From NCBI GenBank assembly GCA_018398765.1, contig JAHBMJ010005930.1, forward strand, positions 7,501-59,923: a stretch of 52,423 nucleotides of DNA, written 5' to 3'. The position numbers and the translations under genes are program-made. Positions 1 to 10,885 of this stretch are shown piece by piece. The notes under the pieces are model-generated. The model was not told where the DNA came from, did not search any database, and saw only the letters and a program-made list of their open reading frames with translations. The DNA comes from Chromera velia. Its lineage: Eukaryota > Sar > Chromeraceae. Every line of letters begins with the position of its first letter. Position 1 is the stretch's first letter.

Positions 1-569
1 GTGCCCTGGAAGTTTGATGCTGGAATCCATTGCAGATTGTCCGGACCTAATCGATAGTCTTTCTATTGGTCCTTATACTGGTTGCGCCTCTCGTCATAGT
101 CGAGAATTTTCTCGACCTCCCACTTTATATCATTAGAAGATTAGGAAGTCATTGAGTCTGGCTCTTCTTCTATATTCCTCATTTGAGAAGGGCGGATCCC
201 TTTGATTCTGAGGTATTGGTGAAAGAAGTCGAGATCACCGCTTCCTTGGACCTTGTAATCAAAGCCTGAAGCCCAGTGCAATTCTTGAACGCTCATTTGC
301 ATAACTTATTTATCTGCTCGTTGTTTTTACCGCTGACGTGCTGTCTGGTTAGCTTTCAGCTCCTCTTGACTCAACGGCGTCAACGCAATGCTCTTTGGGA
401 TCTTGTGTTCTTCATCCCAAATTGCTAACTCTGTATAAAGGTTATAATCAGGCAAGAAGTGCATAGCGAACCATAGTAGATACGTGTCGATTCGGTAAAC
501 CTGTTTCATGACCTGGTCACAGAAAGACCGGAATGTTGTAAGTATATGGGTATGGGAGATGTTAATTAG
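1..569. other. no supported gene; one short minus ORF
   Basis: I see no recognisable gene here. A 60-residue minus-strand open frame (327-509) has protein-like composition (YRIDTYLLWFAMHFLPDY) and follows the T5orf172-like remnant at 570-881 on the same strand, so it could be a 3' piece of the same decayed locus. No family was recognised and no splice borders could be assigned. Confidence 0.3.
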
Positions 570-881
570 CTATTCTTGGTGGGACTCAAAAATCCGCACT
601 AGGCTTTTGAGCTTATAGTCGCTGAATAAATCGAGCAGCAGCCGTTCTAGATGATCTAGCCGCGTTTACGTAACTCCAGGCGGAAACACTAGGATGCAGA
701 TGATGTTGAAACCCCACGGATAACACAAGTAGTACTGGTCTAGTCTACGGTCTAGGTTTTTCAACGTGCTACCAATTTTAACAAACGATGGAGATGCTAT
801 GAAAGGATTTTCTAACACGTAGAGAATTGGGTGGTTAACGTTAATGAGACAGGCAATAGTACCACCGGCAGGCATAGTCAA
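570..881 (-). pseudogene. T5orf172/MUG113-type GIY-YIG domain fragment
   Basis: The minus frame from 881 carries the hallmark order of the T5orf172/MUG113 branch of the GIY-YIG nuclease superfamily: a hydrophobic strand ending in LYVLENP, then VKIGST about a dozen residues later, then NLDRRLDQYY. An in-frame TAA follows FPPGVT at about 663-665. The same frame then stays open to a TAG at 570-572 and encodes a helix-rich LERLLLDLF segment that fits the C-terminal part of the domain. So the gene is broken by one stop, or a short intron is missed. Known of the family: such domains are common in large DNA viruses, phages and mobile elements. Inferred: a relic of a mobile or viral gene. The function of this copy is unknown. 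Confidence 0.6.
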
Positions 882-954
882 ACTTCTTTTTCTTTTATCT
901 TATAGGACGGGGTGCAGAGGCAATCAACCACGCAGTGCGAGTGCATATGTATGA

Positions 955-1170
955 TATTAGATCTAGGGTGTGCAGTAGATAAATAAAAAAAAAATAAGAA
1001 AAAGAAAGTTTCCGATCTTTTATTTTTTTTTTTATTTATCAACTGAAAACTATATGGTTTTCAACACAACACCCCGTACAACACTCTTGCAAAATCTATA
1101 AAAAAAAAAACTTTTCCTAATTTTTAAGTTTTTTTTTTTTTTAAATCTCATGCACACCCTAGTATTAGAT
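955..1170. mobile_element. 200-bp hAT-like MITE with 8-bp target duplication
   Basis: The element at 963-1162 has perfect 12-bp terminal inverted repeats, CTAGGGTGTGCA at 963-974 and its reverse complement at 1151-1162. It is flanked by an identical 8-bp direct repeat TATTAGAT at 955-962 and 1163-1170. The interior is A-tract and T-tract rich with no open frame. Short length, TIRs of the TAGGG-TG type and an 8-bp duplication are typical of non-autonomous hAT elements. Confidence 0.75.
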
Positions 1171-1171
1171 T

Positions 1172-1209
<38 letters not shown>
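1171..1209. repeat. (GAT)n microsatellite
   Basis: About thirteen GAT units in a row directly after the right target duplication of the MITE. Confidence 0.9.
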
Positions 1210-1210
<1 letters not shown>

Positions 1211-1327
1211 GCGGAGATGCTCAGCGACTTGCCGATCAAAACACAGGAGGTCAGCGTTTTTATTCCGCATAAGAAACTCGAGGGAACCACCGGTTTTGAA
1301 AATGTGGTGGGCATCACTTACGAGTTC

Positions 1328-1768
1328 TCAAAGGCTGCGAAGTCGCGCTAGTATTGAAGGAGATGCTAATGGGGTGACGGTATGAAAGTCTAGGTTTTCT
1401 AGAAGCTGCGCTAGGACTGCAGTCTGCACACGGACCTGCAGGTGGGACTCGGTGATACGCTCAAGAAGCCCTTTATATCGAAGAGGGACGACAGATGGAA
1501 AAAGGTGGTAGTGGACCATACTTGGAGCTTGGAGAGCCCACAACCACCATCTACCTACTTAAACTAGGGTTTGCACACAATATAAAATGCCAGTAGCTTG
1601 GAGGCCACGCTTCAATGCCGCACTAGGAAAAGGCTCAACTAAGTCTACCAAGGCATCATCTAGTAAGCTTTCGTCTAGCACATCTAGCAGGTTTATTGAA
1701 GCCTCGACGATTTGAGTACTAGCGGTAACAAACGGCAAAAGGTGAAAAGGGATAACCAGACTGCTCAT
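1328..1768 (-). other. two open minus-strand segments, possible exons
   Basis: Minus-strand segments 1559-1768 and 1328-1543 are open with protein-like composition. The first is helix-rich, with a run of Leu-Leu-Asp and Glu around SINLLDVLDESLLDDALVDL. They lie upstream, on the same strand, of the T5orf172-like fragment, with the MITE in between. I could not join them with convincing splice sites and recognise no family. They may be exons of one decayed gene or chance open frames. Confidence 0.25.
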
Positions 1769-1899
1769 GGAATGGTGATGGCCTAGGACGTGGGCGATAA
1801 GCGCTCGGATAGGAGCGGGGAAGATCGATCGTTTCGATTTTTGTTGCTTTCATTTTCTTATTTCTAGAAAACGTTGCGGTGGCGATTAGAGCCCACAGA

Positions 1900-3474
1900 T
1901 CGATCAATCGTTTGCCGCTTGGTTTGATGCAATGCAGGCCGGTTCGGGAGTCTCACATACGGTTCTGCTTGGCTTTGGCATGTAACGAGCCAAGCAGAAT
2001 GACGGTGTTGCAGTCACGTGAGGTTCTTCAACATTGACAATACTGGGTCCTTGTTCTGAAAGGCCATCAGCGTTCGGAGGGTCGCTCCCATGTGTTGCTC
2101 TCGCTGTGGCGCTTCCCGAAGACGCTGCCTGCTGGCTCGGAGGCAAACCGCCCTGCGGAGCTGCAGGGTCAGCTGGAGAAGTAACCGTATGTCCGGGAGA
2201 AGAAACTCCCGATGGGGACGATCGTTGCGCGAGCGGACTGCGTTGTGATAGTCCAGATTGTCTGGAGCCCAGGGTCTGTGCCACAGCCTCGAGCGAAGCT
2301 GCCACTGCTTCCACAAAGGCCCTTGTGAACGCTTCGAACTGTCTTGCATCAACAGAACCTGCCGTGCATGAACAGAGAAAAACACGCAACGACAAAAAAA
2401 GATCCAGGTCATCGCACAGCACAGGCAAGCCAGCCACCGTTCACACGCGACGTCAAAAAGTATGCTGGAGAAATTTTCGGCGCGGGCGACGAAAAAAGTG
2501 ATCCTGATGGGAGCCGGGCGGACCCGCAGACACTCAGGGCTCGAGACGGTGCAACCTCTATGGACGAACGACCAGCCCAGTCGTCTCACAGCAGGCGAAC
2601 TCACGCATGCTGGAGCAATTTTTGGTCGCAGAAGCCAACCTCGAGAAATTTTTGTTCGCACGACGAGAAAAAACCGGGGACAGACACTCAAAGCTCAACA
2701 GACCACGCAAACCCGCAGCAGACGTCTGACACAGGCACTCACGCACTTCTCTCACGGCACGCATCCACACTCCCTACGGTTCCATCCCACTGCAGAACAG
2801 CCGGACCACAGAACACGCGCACGCACGTCAACTTAAAGAGATGGAGATGCCGAATGTATGATGGAGAATTTTTTGTTCGGGCGACGAGAAAAAGAAAAGG
2901 GGGGGGGAACCCCGCGGACACGGCGCTCAGGTTTCTCACACAGCCAGCCACTCACACATACACAGAGCACTCGCGCATTTCCATCTGGCGACGTCGAACG
3001 CATGCTGGAGAAAACGGGAAAGGCAAGGCCCGCAGACACTCAAAGGTCGACAGACCAAGACCAAGCCTCTTGACGCAGGCACACACGCTCTCACGGCACG
3101 CATGCTCAGGCTGCTTGACGGTTCTATCCATCACGACACTCCGGACCAACCAGTCACACAAGGCACGCGCATGTCAACTTAAAGAGATGGAGATGCCGAG
3201 TGTAGGATGGAGAATTTTTCGTGCGGGCGAGGTCGCGACGGAAACAGAAAAAGACCGGCAAGGGGAAGCCAGGTTGAGCCAGACGAGTCACACGCGACTC
3301 AGGAGAAAAGCAGAGAACTGAGGTCCCTGACGGCCACGGACGGCACACGAAAAGAGCACACACAGCCGAGGCACGAGGCCTGCCAACGGTCTAGGAGGTC
3401 AGCCAAGCAGACATGCTGGGGAGTGATAAAGAAAAGGACGTGGCTGCTTAGTTGGAAAAGCGCGAGCGACTGAC
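1900..3474. repeat. degenerate tandem repeats, period about 348 bp
   Basis: Three diverged units share an order of motifs: AGACACTCA near 2525, 2685 and 3033, then a stretch ending in AACTTAAAGAGATGGAGATG (2834-2850 and 3178-3195), then GGAGAATTTTT followed by a GGGCGACGAGAAAA-like run (2462, 2645, 2862, 3209). The best-preserved pair is offset by about 348 bp. Long open frames on both strands here come from the repeat composition and look non-coding. Further 3' exons of the minus-strand gene at 3475-6906 could be hidden here, for example a segment ending at about 3330. Confidence 0.6.
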
Positions 3475-6400
3475 CAGCGGACGAGGAAGCGCCAGCGAGT
3501 CGGTTCTTCTCCTTCAGCAATTCCGTCAGTAGAGAAGCCAGATCCTTTCGCTCGATGCCCCCGTAGATCCCCACCTCTGCCTGAACTGTCGACCCCCCCA
3601 TCGCCGCCTCCACCTGTTCGATTTTTCGCGTCACCTTTTCCAGATCTGACTCCCCTCCCTCTCCCGAACTGTTCCCATTGTACATGTGGGCAAGCCGATT
3701 CCTCGTCCTGCTCGAAACCGCCCAAGCTGCACGTCGCAAAGAGGGCACATTCGCATGATTGATCGAGTGGGCCAAAGGCCAGAATGCCAACGCAGAGGAC
3801 CACAGACAAACTCTGCGGGGGGAGACAGAAGGCATCTCTGCACATACTGGCAGGATTGAAGCCGGACGATCAGCCAGCAGAGCAGGACAAGCAACGCAGG
3901 GGCATCAGTCGGTGGAACACAAGTGAGCCCACAGCCGAGACCTCAAAACGCGAAGGAACACAGACGCACCTGTGGGAGGAATCGAACTGCCTCTGGCAGG
4001 GTCTGGCTCGTCCGCGAGAACACTGGAAGTGTGGAGAGCCTGCACACACACGTACACGCACAATGGCGAATGATTGAAACGAGACTACGCAGTCAAGAGA
4101 TCCTGAGACCTCCAGGGCAGGCACGCTCTGCTCACCGCTTGAAGAAGCTCCCAGGCTGCACCCTCGGGCCCCAGGCTCGACTCGGTCACCTTGCTACACT
4201 TGGAGCTCCTCTCGAGGCGCCCGCAGGGACCTGTGAAGAGCCAAGACGGTAAAGAAAAAACGGTTCGGACCAGGAATGCGTGAAGAGACGGCCAGCACAC
4301 CAGAGGAACGGCATGGGTGCACAAGCTCACGAAACTGGAAAGCAGGACAGGCACGGACGGACGGAGAGACAAAACGACAGGCAGAGAGAGAGACAAGCAG
4401 GGAGGGAGCCCAAAAAAGGAAGGGCCAACGGAGGGCGGGACAGCTGGCATGGAGACCCACCTGCAGGATTCGCGTGGCCATCCAAAGGAGCGCCAGCAAT
4501 GGCTAGAGGCTGCACGCAGGGTACCAGGGGGGACAAAAGGATAGAGACACGCAAGGGGGGCCGTAGACACGCGAACAGAGATGGGACAGAAAAACGGTCC
4601 TGGCACGCCTGGCTCACCTCTTGTCGTGGGGTTGCGAAGAGGTAGGGGCAGACGTCGTCCTTCGGCCTCATGTTCTGCAGGGCAAAGGTCTCCTCAGGAC
4701 GCTCCCAGGGATCTGCATCAAGGACACAAAACAAAGTCGACACGCGCTGAGAAGAAAGCAAAGGGCCATAGAGAGAAGAAACACACGTTCCCCCAGTGCG
4801 AGAAGCGGGCATCGCTAGAGGCAGCTAAAAGGGCGGGAAAAGAGAGGCAGGCACAAGAAGAGAAAAGAGGCCGTGGGAGAAGGCAGACAGACAACGCAGA
4901 AGAAATAAGAAGGAGCTCGAAGGCTCGAGCCTGATAAAGAGGCCAGACAGAGAGGCAAGAGAGAGAGGTGACACTTCCAACCGCGGGTGACGGTCTTCGA
5001 ACCGAAGTGTCACCAACCCAAGAAGGTGAAAGCACCTCACCGGTGACACTTGTGACACTAGTGACACCTTTTTAGAAAAAGTATGTAGAGAAAAGAAGAT
5101 AGGGGCTGTATAGAAAAAGAAAGTTTTTGAAAGCGGTGTCACAACCGTCACCACTGTCACCGATTCCCTGCTTTCACCTTCGAACGGTGGTGACAGCCGA
5201 ATGACGCTTCTTTTTCGGAGGGTGACACTCCAAAGAAAAAAGGGACTCCAGCCTCGGGTCGGACCGATGAAAAGGAGAGACTCGAGAACTGCCTGGCCAC
5301 ACAAAGCGACAAAAACATCCATCGGGGACGCACCTTGAGAAGGAGAAGCGTCGCGGTCGACGTCCCGTTCGGCGTCAAGAGGCTGCACGCAGAGAGGGAG
5401 AGACGTGAGTCCACCAACGGAGGAAACGCGTCGACAGTCCGGACACGCGTGACCCACCACTTCTCGTTGGGCTGCAGACAGGTGTCCCAGGTTGGGCAGG
5501 TTCAAGGTCCTCCCGAGATCCCTCCAGGCACCTGCAGGAAAGGGAGGGGAAGAAATGATTTGGCCGTTGGACCCAGCTCGAGGGACACAAAAAGAAATGG
5601 GGAAGGCAGTGATCAGCTACGGAGGTCCCAAGAGGTAAGCACAGGACGGAACTGCGAAGGGGACGCAAGAGCTAGGTGAGGACGGAACAGCAGGGGGGAA
5701 GGAAGGGCAGAGCTGGAAGAGAAACAGGGGGCAACAGGAACGAAGGGCAGGTCTGGAAGAGAAACAGGGGGCAACAAAACGGCAGAGGGGAACGAAGGGC
5801 AGGGCTGGAAGAGAAACAGGGGACAACAGGAACGAAGGGCAGGGCTGGAAGAGAAACAGGGGGCAACAGGAACGAAGGGCAGGGCTGGAAGAGAAACAGG
5901 GGACAACAGGAACGAAGGGCAGGGCTGGAAGAGAAACAGGGGGCAACAGGAACGAAGGGCAGGGCTGGAAGAGGAACAGGGGGCAACAGGAACGAAGGGC
6001 AGGGCTGGAAGAGGAACAGGGGGCAACANAACAGGGGGCAACGGAACAGCCGGTGGGACTGAAGGGCAGGGATGGAAGAGCAAGAGGTGAGGAAGGACGG
6101 CAGGGGGGAGCGAAGGGCATAGAAGGCAAGAGGTGAGGACAGAATGGCAGGGGGAACGAGGGGCGGGGCTGGAAGAGAAACGGAACTGTAGAGGGGAACG
6201 AAGGGCCGGGCTGGAAGCGAAAGAGGGGGCAACAGAACGAACGGCAGGGCTGAAAGATAAACAGAACGGCAGGGGGGAACGAAGGGCGCATGGCTGGACG
6301 GAAGAGAACGGCAGGGGGGACGAAGGAACCACGAAGGGCGTGGAGGTAAGCGCAGAAAGCGAGGAGACTGTGGAGGCAGAAGAAGAGGGCACAAAAAGAA

Positions 6401-6906
6401 CCTAGAGGCGAGGGGAGGTCGGAAAGAAGACTACGAACCAAAGGGATGCAGAGTTGGGTGAAGACTGTCAGGGAGGAGCAGACAAAGCGAAAGGGGGAAG
6501 CACAAGGCGGGGACCCCAACGGGCAGAAGGGGTAGGCGCAAAAGGGCAGGTCTTTGACCTTGAGGTCCAGGACAGAAGAACGGGAAGGGGGAAAACAGCT
6601 TGGGCGAGTGAGCACACAGCAGCTGGGAAGACAACAGGCAGACGGACCTGTCTCGTCAACATCTCGCGAGCCAGGCAGTCTCTGCTCGTCCAAGAGCACC
6701 TGCCCTCTACTTCCAGACTCCACCCCCTGAACAACATCCTGACCCATGAACTCGTGGCTGCCCTCCTCATGAAGCCTCGACCCACTGTGTTGGTTGCAGT
6801 TCAAGCACCAGGCTGTCCACTCCTCCCCGACCTCCTCCTGCCCCCCACTGCATATTCTCGCCGTCCCCCGACTTCCCCGAGTTGCTGCCCACCGAGAAGC
6901 CGCCAC
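3475..6906 (-). CDS. hypothetical multi-exon protein with Cys pairs and a coiled coil
   Basis: Seven exons on the minus strand join with GT-AG borders and fully consistent phase: up to 6906-6648, 5531-5334, 4712-4618, 4509-4461, 4230-4136, 4039-3970, 3846-3475. The start and the exons after 3475 are not resolved; the last exon shown ends at a GTCAGT donor in phase 1. Visible protein features: a WCLNCNQH Cys pair followed by LHEEGSHEF in the first exon, HACPDC in the second, a clearly coding WERPEETFALQNMRP segment in the third, and a charged heptad-like segment (SDLEKVTRKIEQVE to LLTELLKEKNRL) in the last. The Cys/His spacing hints at a B-box or other zinc-binding fold but is not diagnostic. 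The first intron holds a 40-bp minisatellite and the second a GTGACA hairpin cluster. The 5' end runs into the repeat block that starts at about 6955. No function is assigned. Confidence 0.6.
4966..5240. repeat. nested hairpins built from GTGACA/TGTCAC motifs
   Basis: GGTGACACTT at about 4968 pairs with AAGTGTCACC at about 5004. Next comes AAGGTGAAAGCA with three spaced TGACAC boxes (5024-5070). After an A/T-rich loop, an inverted counterpart holds three TGTCAC or CGTCAC boxes and TGCTTTCACCTT (5137-5180). The whole is an imperfect inverted repeat of about 170 bp inside an intron of the minus-strand gene. It may be a MITE or a structured RNA; no open frame supports either. Confidence 0.55.
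5676..6340. repeat. 40-bp minisatellite
   Basis: Units of 40 bp (GGAACGAAGGGCAGGGCTGG followed by AAGAGAAACAGGGGGCAACA) are nearly identical from about 5720 to 6050 and decay outward to 6340. The N at 6029 lies inside the array, so the copy number in the assembly is doubtful. The array is in an intron of the minus-strand gene. The long Pro/Ser/Phe-rich minus frames across it are by-products of the repeat. Confidence 0.9.
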
Positions 6907-6954
6907 TCGGGGACTTTTGCAGACGGAATTATCTCATCCTCATGCACTGTCTGT

Positions 6955-7013
6955 GATAATTAATAATTAAAATTCTTGAAAAAGTGTGACAAAACTTCTA
7001 TCGATACAATAAA
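6955..7013. other. AT-rich junction between gene and repeat block
   Basis: Base composition shifts abruptly from the GC-rich exon to AT-rich DNA (TAATTAATAATTAAAATT) just before the conserved left end of the large duplicated module. This is the probable left edge of the inserted repeat block. Confidence 0.4.
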
Positions 7014-7132
7014 TTGTAATGTCCCTACGGGACATGCCGTGGCCCCCAGGGGTGAGATAGGGTGAGAGCACTGAGAGGTACGTCCATGATCATGGTACAT
7101 GCATACAACAGGTTCCCCTTCCCATATCAATA

Positions 7133-8084
7133 TATGAATAATAGGGGTGTAAGAACAGGGGGGGGGGTGCGTTCGAGCTCTTAGGACTCCAGATCCGACG
7201 GGGTCCCCCCCGTTCGAGCTCTAGGGAGATCAGACCCCTATGAACGGGGACCCCCCCGTTCGGAAAGCTCTAGGTGAGAAAAAGTGCTAGGTCATGAAGA
7301 CAACCTAGATGATAACCTTCATGAAGCCTAAACTATTCTCAACTCTAACTCAAAACATACTTAAACTTCTAAAATTCTAGCTAAAATCTTTTTATAACAT
7401 TTTATAACTTAAATAAAATTAACTTCAGCATCAATTGAATTCAACTCCGTCATGAGGTATCATTAATCAGCTTCTAATTTTTTCTAATTTGTTATCAAAC
7501 AAAGAATGACAGAGGCAGAAACACTTGCGATATAGACATTAGGTAATCGATGTGCCCTTATATATCAGGGCAGTCATTGTGCACCTGCAGAAAGGCAGCC
7601 AAAATTCTTGGTGAGCCAGTCAGATTCTCTTCTGGCTCGTCGGTGTTGTCTACCTTAGGCCACCCCTTCCACTTGATTCTAAACCACAATTTCCTCCTCT
7701 GAGGAGGGCCTCTCCACTCCCATCCCCGGATTGCTTCCACTTCGTACTCCTCGGAGGGGGGGCTTGCGAGAACCTGTTTCAATTCCTCAAAACGCTGCAG
7801 TGCTGCTCAGAACAACCATACAAGAAAGCGACTGTTCACAGAAGGCGGGGCATGACGGGGCAGGTGAATCATTTAGTGACAGACTCAAAAAATTAATTTT
7901 AATCGTGCGCACGAACTCCGCACGCCCTCCCCCCCCCGTTCGATCTGACGGGTCCCCCCCCCCGTTCGCGCTCTGCAGCCCCGTCCTTCGGACAGGGCCT
8001 CCCCGTCGGGCAGGCTCCTGCCTGCCCCACCAATGGGGTCCCCCCCCCTTGTCTAAAAGAGATTTTACACCTCTATTATGAATA
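7133..8084. mobile_element. 936-bp hAT-like TIR element inside copy A
   Basis: The element at 7141-8076 starts ATAGGGGTGTAA and ends with TTACACCTCTAT, a 12-bp inverted repeat with one mismatch. It is flanked by the identical 8-bp direct repeat TATGAATA at 7133-7140 and 8077-8084. Copy B of the surrounding module lacks it, which gives an approximate empty site. Subterminal G- and C-runs with GTTCG repeats lie near both ends (about 7158-7265 and 7930-8050). TIR sequence and duplication size fit the hAT superfamily; the end resembles the CAGAGGTGTAAA terminus known from Tol2. No transposase is present, so it is non-autonomous. It carries a chromodomain ORF. Confidence 0.75.
7558..7815 (-). CDS. 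chromodomain ORF carried by the TIR element
   Basis: The minus-strand frame encodes a recognisable chromodomain: EYEVEAIRGWEW, then FRIKWKGW, then DNTDEPEENL and a final helix ILAAFLQVHND. Compared with HP1-type domains the NTWEPEENL signature has Asp in place of Trp, while EY and KWKGW are kept, so the aromatic cage is only partly conserved. An annotated ATG would lie at 7782, but the frame stays open upstream to about 7815 (ALQRFEELKQVL), so the domain may be the 3' end of a longer protein. Chromodomains are frequent at the C-terminus of Ty3/gypsy chromovirus integrases as well as in HP1. The most economical reading is a captured fragment of one of these; an expressed small protein is not excluded. 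Confidence 0.6.
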
Positions 8085-8749
8085 TAGTGCCTCAATCACG
8101 GTGATTATCACGGTTGTTGGCTATGTAAAGGCATGGCCGTGGTATCTGTAAATGCCGTAGAGGGCCGGAGACGGCTGGACGGGCTTCAAGACGGTTGAGA
8201 AGAAGAAATAAGAAGAGCTCTGCTATTAGATACGTTTGCTAATAAGAAAATTAATGATGTACAAGGACTTTGCTAACACATGGTGTTAACGTGAATAAAC
8301 GTAAAAGAGAAAATAAAATTGTAACCGTAGCAATACATTACTGATAAATCTTTAACAACTTATTTTTGCTTATAAAAAAAAAAATTACAGTGCTCCCCAC
8401 TTAAATCTACTTACATTTTTATTTTTTATTTATGGAGTCAATATATAAGTCTTTTACACACAAACACATATGCTGTAATGTTTCTTTCATTTACTTTTAT
8501 TTATATTTTGGCCATTCTAGTAGCATAATAGCATATGTAGTAGCCAAACATTATATACACCTTCTATTATCAACTTACTCTTTTAAAACATCTAGCTGTG
8601 ACTAAGACTGTGGGCTAGTCTATAAATGTTTCAACACAATGTTATACAAGTCCCAAACTACACGTTTACTATGCTTGCTGTATTAGTTGCTGTAGTTAAT
8701 TGTGCTCACTTACTCACTCACCAACACACTTAGTCACTGACTCACTGAA

Positions 8750-10330
8750 TCATTTTTGCTTTCTTCACTAATTCACTCACTCACTGTCTCACTTGCTCAC
8801 TCACTTACTCCCCCATTTTCCCTGTCTCTCTTCGATTACTCACCCACATGCCCAAAGTTAACGGCTTCTATTAACACTCTCACATCCACACGCCCCAACG
8901 GCTTTTGTTCACACACTTGCTCTCTCTGTCTCTCTTCGTTTATTTCTATTTATCCACAGGCCCTAGCGGCTTGAAGTTCTGTTTACACACTGAGTCTCAT
9001 TCTCTCTTAGTGACAGGCTGTCTCTATTTATTCAAGTACCCACACGCCCATGCAAATATCTTCTGCTGACATGCTTGTGCGAGTCCTTGTCCCTCTTCAT
9101 TCACCCACACGCCGAACCAGCTCCTGTTCACCTAGCCTGTTCACACCGGTTCACACACACGCTTTCTCTATCTGTATTCATGCACCCATACCGTCGTGAC
9201 ACCCCAAACGGCTTCTGTTTACACACTTGCTCTCCATGTCTCTCTTCATTATTTTTTATTGATTCACTGCATGAGGCCCAAGCGGCTTCTGTTCACACAC
9301 TCACTCTCCTTGTATCTCCTTGTTTCTCTTCATTCACCCACATGCCCAAACGGCTTCTGTTCACACACTCGTTCTCCCTATCTCTTTTAATTCATCAGCA
9401 GGCCCAAGTGGCTTCTATTCACACACTTGATATCTCTTTATTCATCCACAGGCCTAGCCATAAGCCCGAGCGGCTTTTGTTCAATGATACATAATTCAAA
9501 TTTGATTTCTCTTCATTTATCTATGGGCCCAAACGACTCCTATTCCTAGCTTCTGTTCACACACTCGTTCTCCTTATCTCTCTTTCTTCGCCCGTACGCC
9601 CAAGCGGCTTTTGTTCACACACTTGCTCTCTTTGTATCTCCTGGTCTCTCTTCATTCACCCACACGCCCAAGCGGCTTCTGTTCACACACTCGCTCTCCT
9701 TGTATCAGATTCTCCTTGTCTCTTTTCATTCACCTACACGCCCAACCGGCTTCTGTTCACACACTCGCTCTCCTTGTATCTCCTTGTTTCCCTTCATTCA
9801 CTCACATGCCCAAACGGCTTCTGTTTACACACTCGTTCTTCCTGTCTTTCTTCACTCATTCATAGGCCCAAGCGGCTTCTGTATGTTTCTGTTCACACAC
9901 CCAGTCACACACTTGATCTCTTTTCATTTATCCACAGGCCTAACCAGCGGCCCAAGCGGCTTTTTTTCAATGACACACAATTGATCTCTCTTCATTCATC
10001 TACATTTATCCATGGGCCTAAGCGGCTTCTGTTCATATACTTGTTCTCCTTGTCTTGCCCGCACGCCCAAACGGCTTCTGTTCACAAACTCATACATACT
10101 CATAAACATGCTCGCTCTGTCCGTCTCTCTTCATTCATCCATCTGCAGGCCTAAGCGGATTCTGTTACTGCGTACACTTCTTTTCCATGCCCCTCTTTCT
10201 CCATGTACCCGCACGCTCAAACATTCATCTACACGCCCAAACGGCTTTTGTTCACACACTTGCTTACCTAGCTTTATCCACAGGCCTAAACGGCTTCTGT
10301 TCATATCTCTCCCTCTTGAACTCACCAAGC
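8750..10330. repeat. minisatellite of copy A (about 60-75 bp units)
   Basis: About 20 degenerate units share CCCAAACGGCTTCTGTTCAC, then ACACTCGCTCTCCTTGT and TCTCTTCATTCACCCACACG. Unit length varies through internal duplication of TCTCCTTGT. All three plus frames stay open for long stretches and give repetitive peptides (PKRLLFTHS, NGFCSHTRSP) with no conserved domain, so I treat them as non-coding. Confidence 0.9.
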
Positions 10331-10885
10331 GCTAGACCCATATGCGGTGAGCCTCTCCACAACATTTCAAAGCGAATACTACAGTATCCACAGCGACATA
10401 CACTATATATAGACAGTATTTTGTATCCCAAATCCTCAGGTGGAGGTAGAAGGAAGTTAAGAAACCAGGTGCTGAAGAACGATAAGAGGGGCCAAGTAGA
10501 GAGAAAGAAGATGGGTAAAAAGAGGTTCCTGCAGATTAAATTAACCGTTTTTCTTCTTTGTCAAGCGCACTCAGTCGTGGTACGGCTTACTCCTGACTCT
10601 GTAAGGCGGCATGTCTTAACTTGCTACTGAGCGTGGTAGCATAGTCAAACAACGGAGCAATTCAGAACAGCTTCACTCAGACGGTGTACTTTATCGCTTT
10701 CTTTGAAAACTATACAGATGATCGAATCTACGTACAATTCCCCTCCATGTGTGTTTTTACATATGTACTGATACACCAAGGTTACACAAAAGGTGCATGT
10801 TCGCCATGCACGTGCTGTACAGTTGCCGGAAAGCGCGGGTCCCGAAAGGCAAATGTAATCCGATTTCTTGGTAATTCGACTTTGT

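Larger units (their letters stand above)
7014..10885. repeat. large duplicated module, copy A
   Basis: 7014-7140 and about 8085-10885 align collinearly, at roughly 90-95 percent by eye, with 16085-16203 and about 16215-19050. Landmarks are CCTACGGGACATGCCGT at the left, an AT-rich stretch, a long minisatellite and a right part ending at GGTAATTCGACTTT. Copy A differs by a 936-bp insertion at 7141-8076 and lacks the right terminal sequence found in copy B at 19060. After 10885 it runs into mitochondrial-type DNA. No convincing protein is encoded outside the insertion. Confidence 0.85.

Noticed and set aside
1561-1576. CTAGGGTTTG resembling telomere TTTAGGG repeats or a third hAT end
   Set aside because: Single occurrence without tandem repeats or an inverted partner nearby.
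2014-3321. Long overlapping open frames on both strands (up to 325 codons)
   Set aside because: They cross the 348-bp degenerate tandem repeats in conflicting frames, with no domain and no splice pattern.
5617-6906. 429-residue minus-strand open frame rich in Pro, Ser, Phe
   Set aside because: It mostly translates the 40-bp minisatellite; only its first part (before the GT donor at 6647) belongs to a real exon.
8756-10630. Several plus-strand frames of 70-150 codons with FCSHTRSP-type repeats
   Set aside because: All three frames are open because of minisatellite composition; no domain, and the same occurs in copy B.
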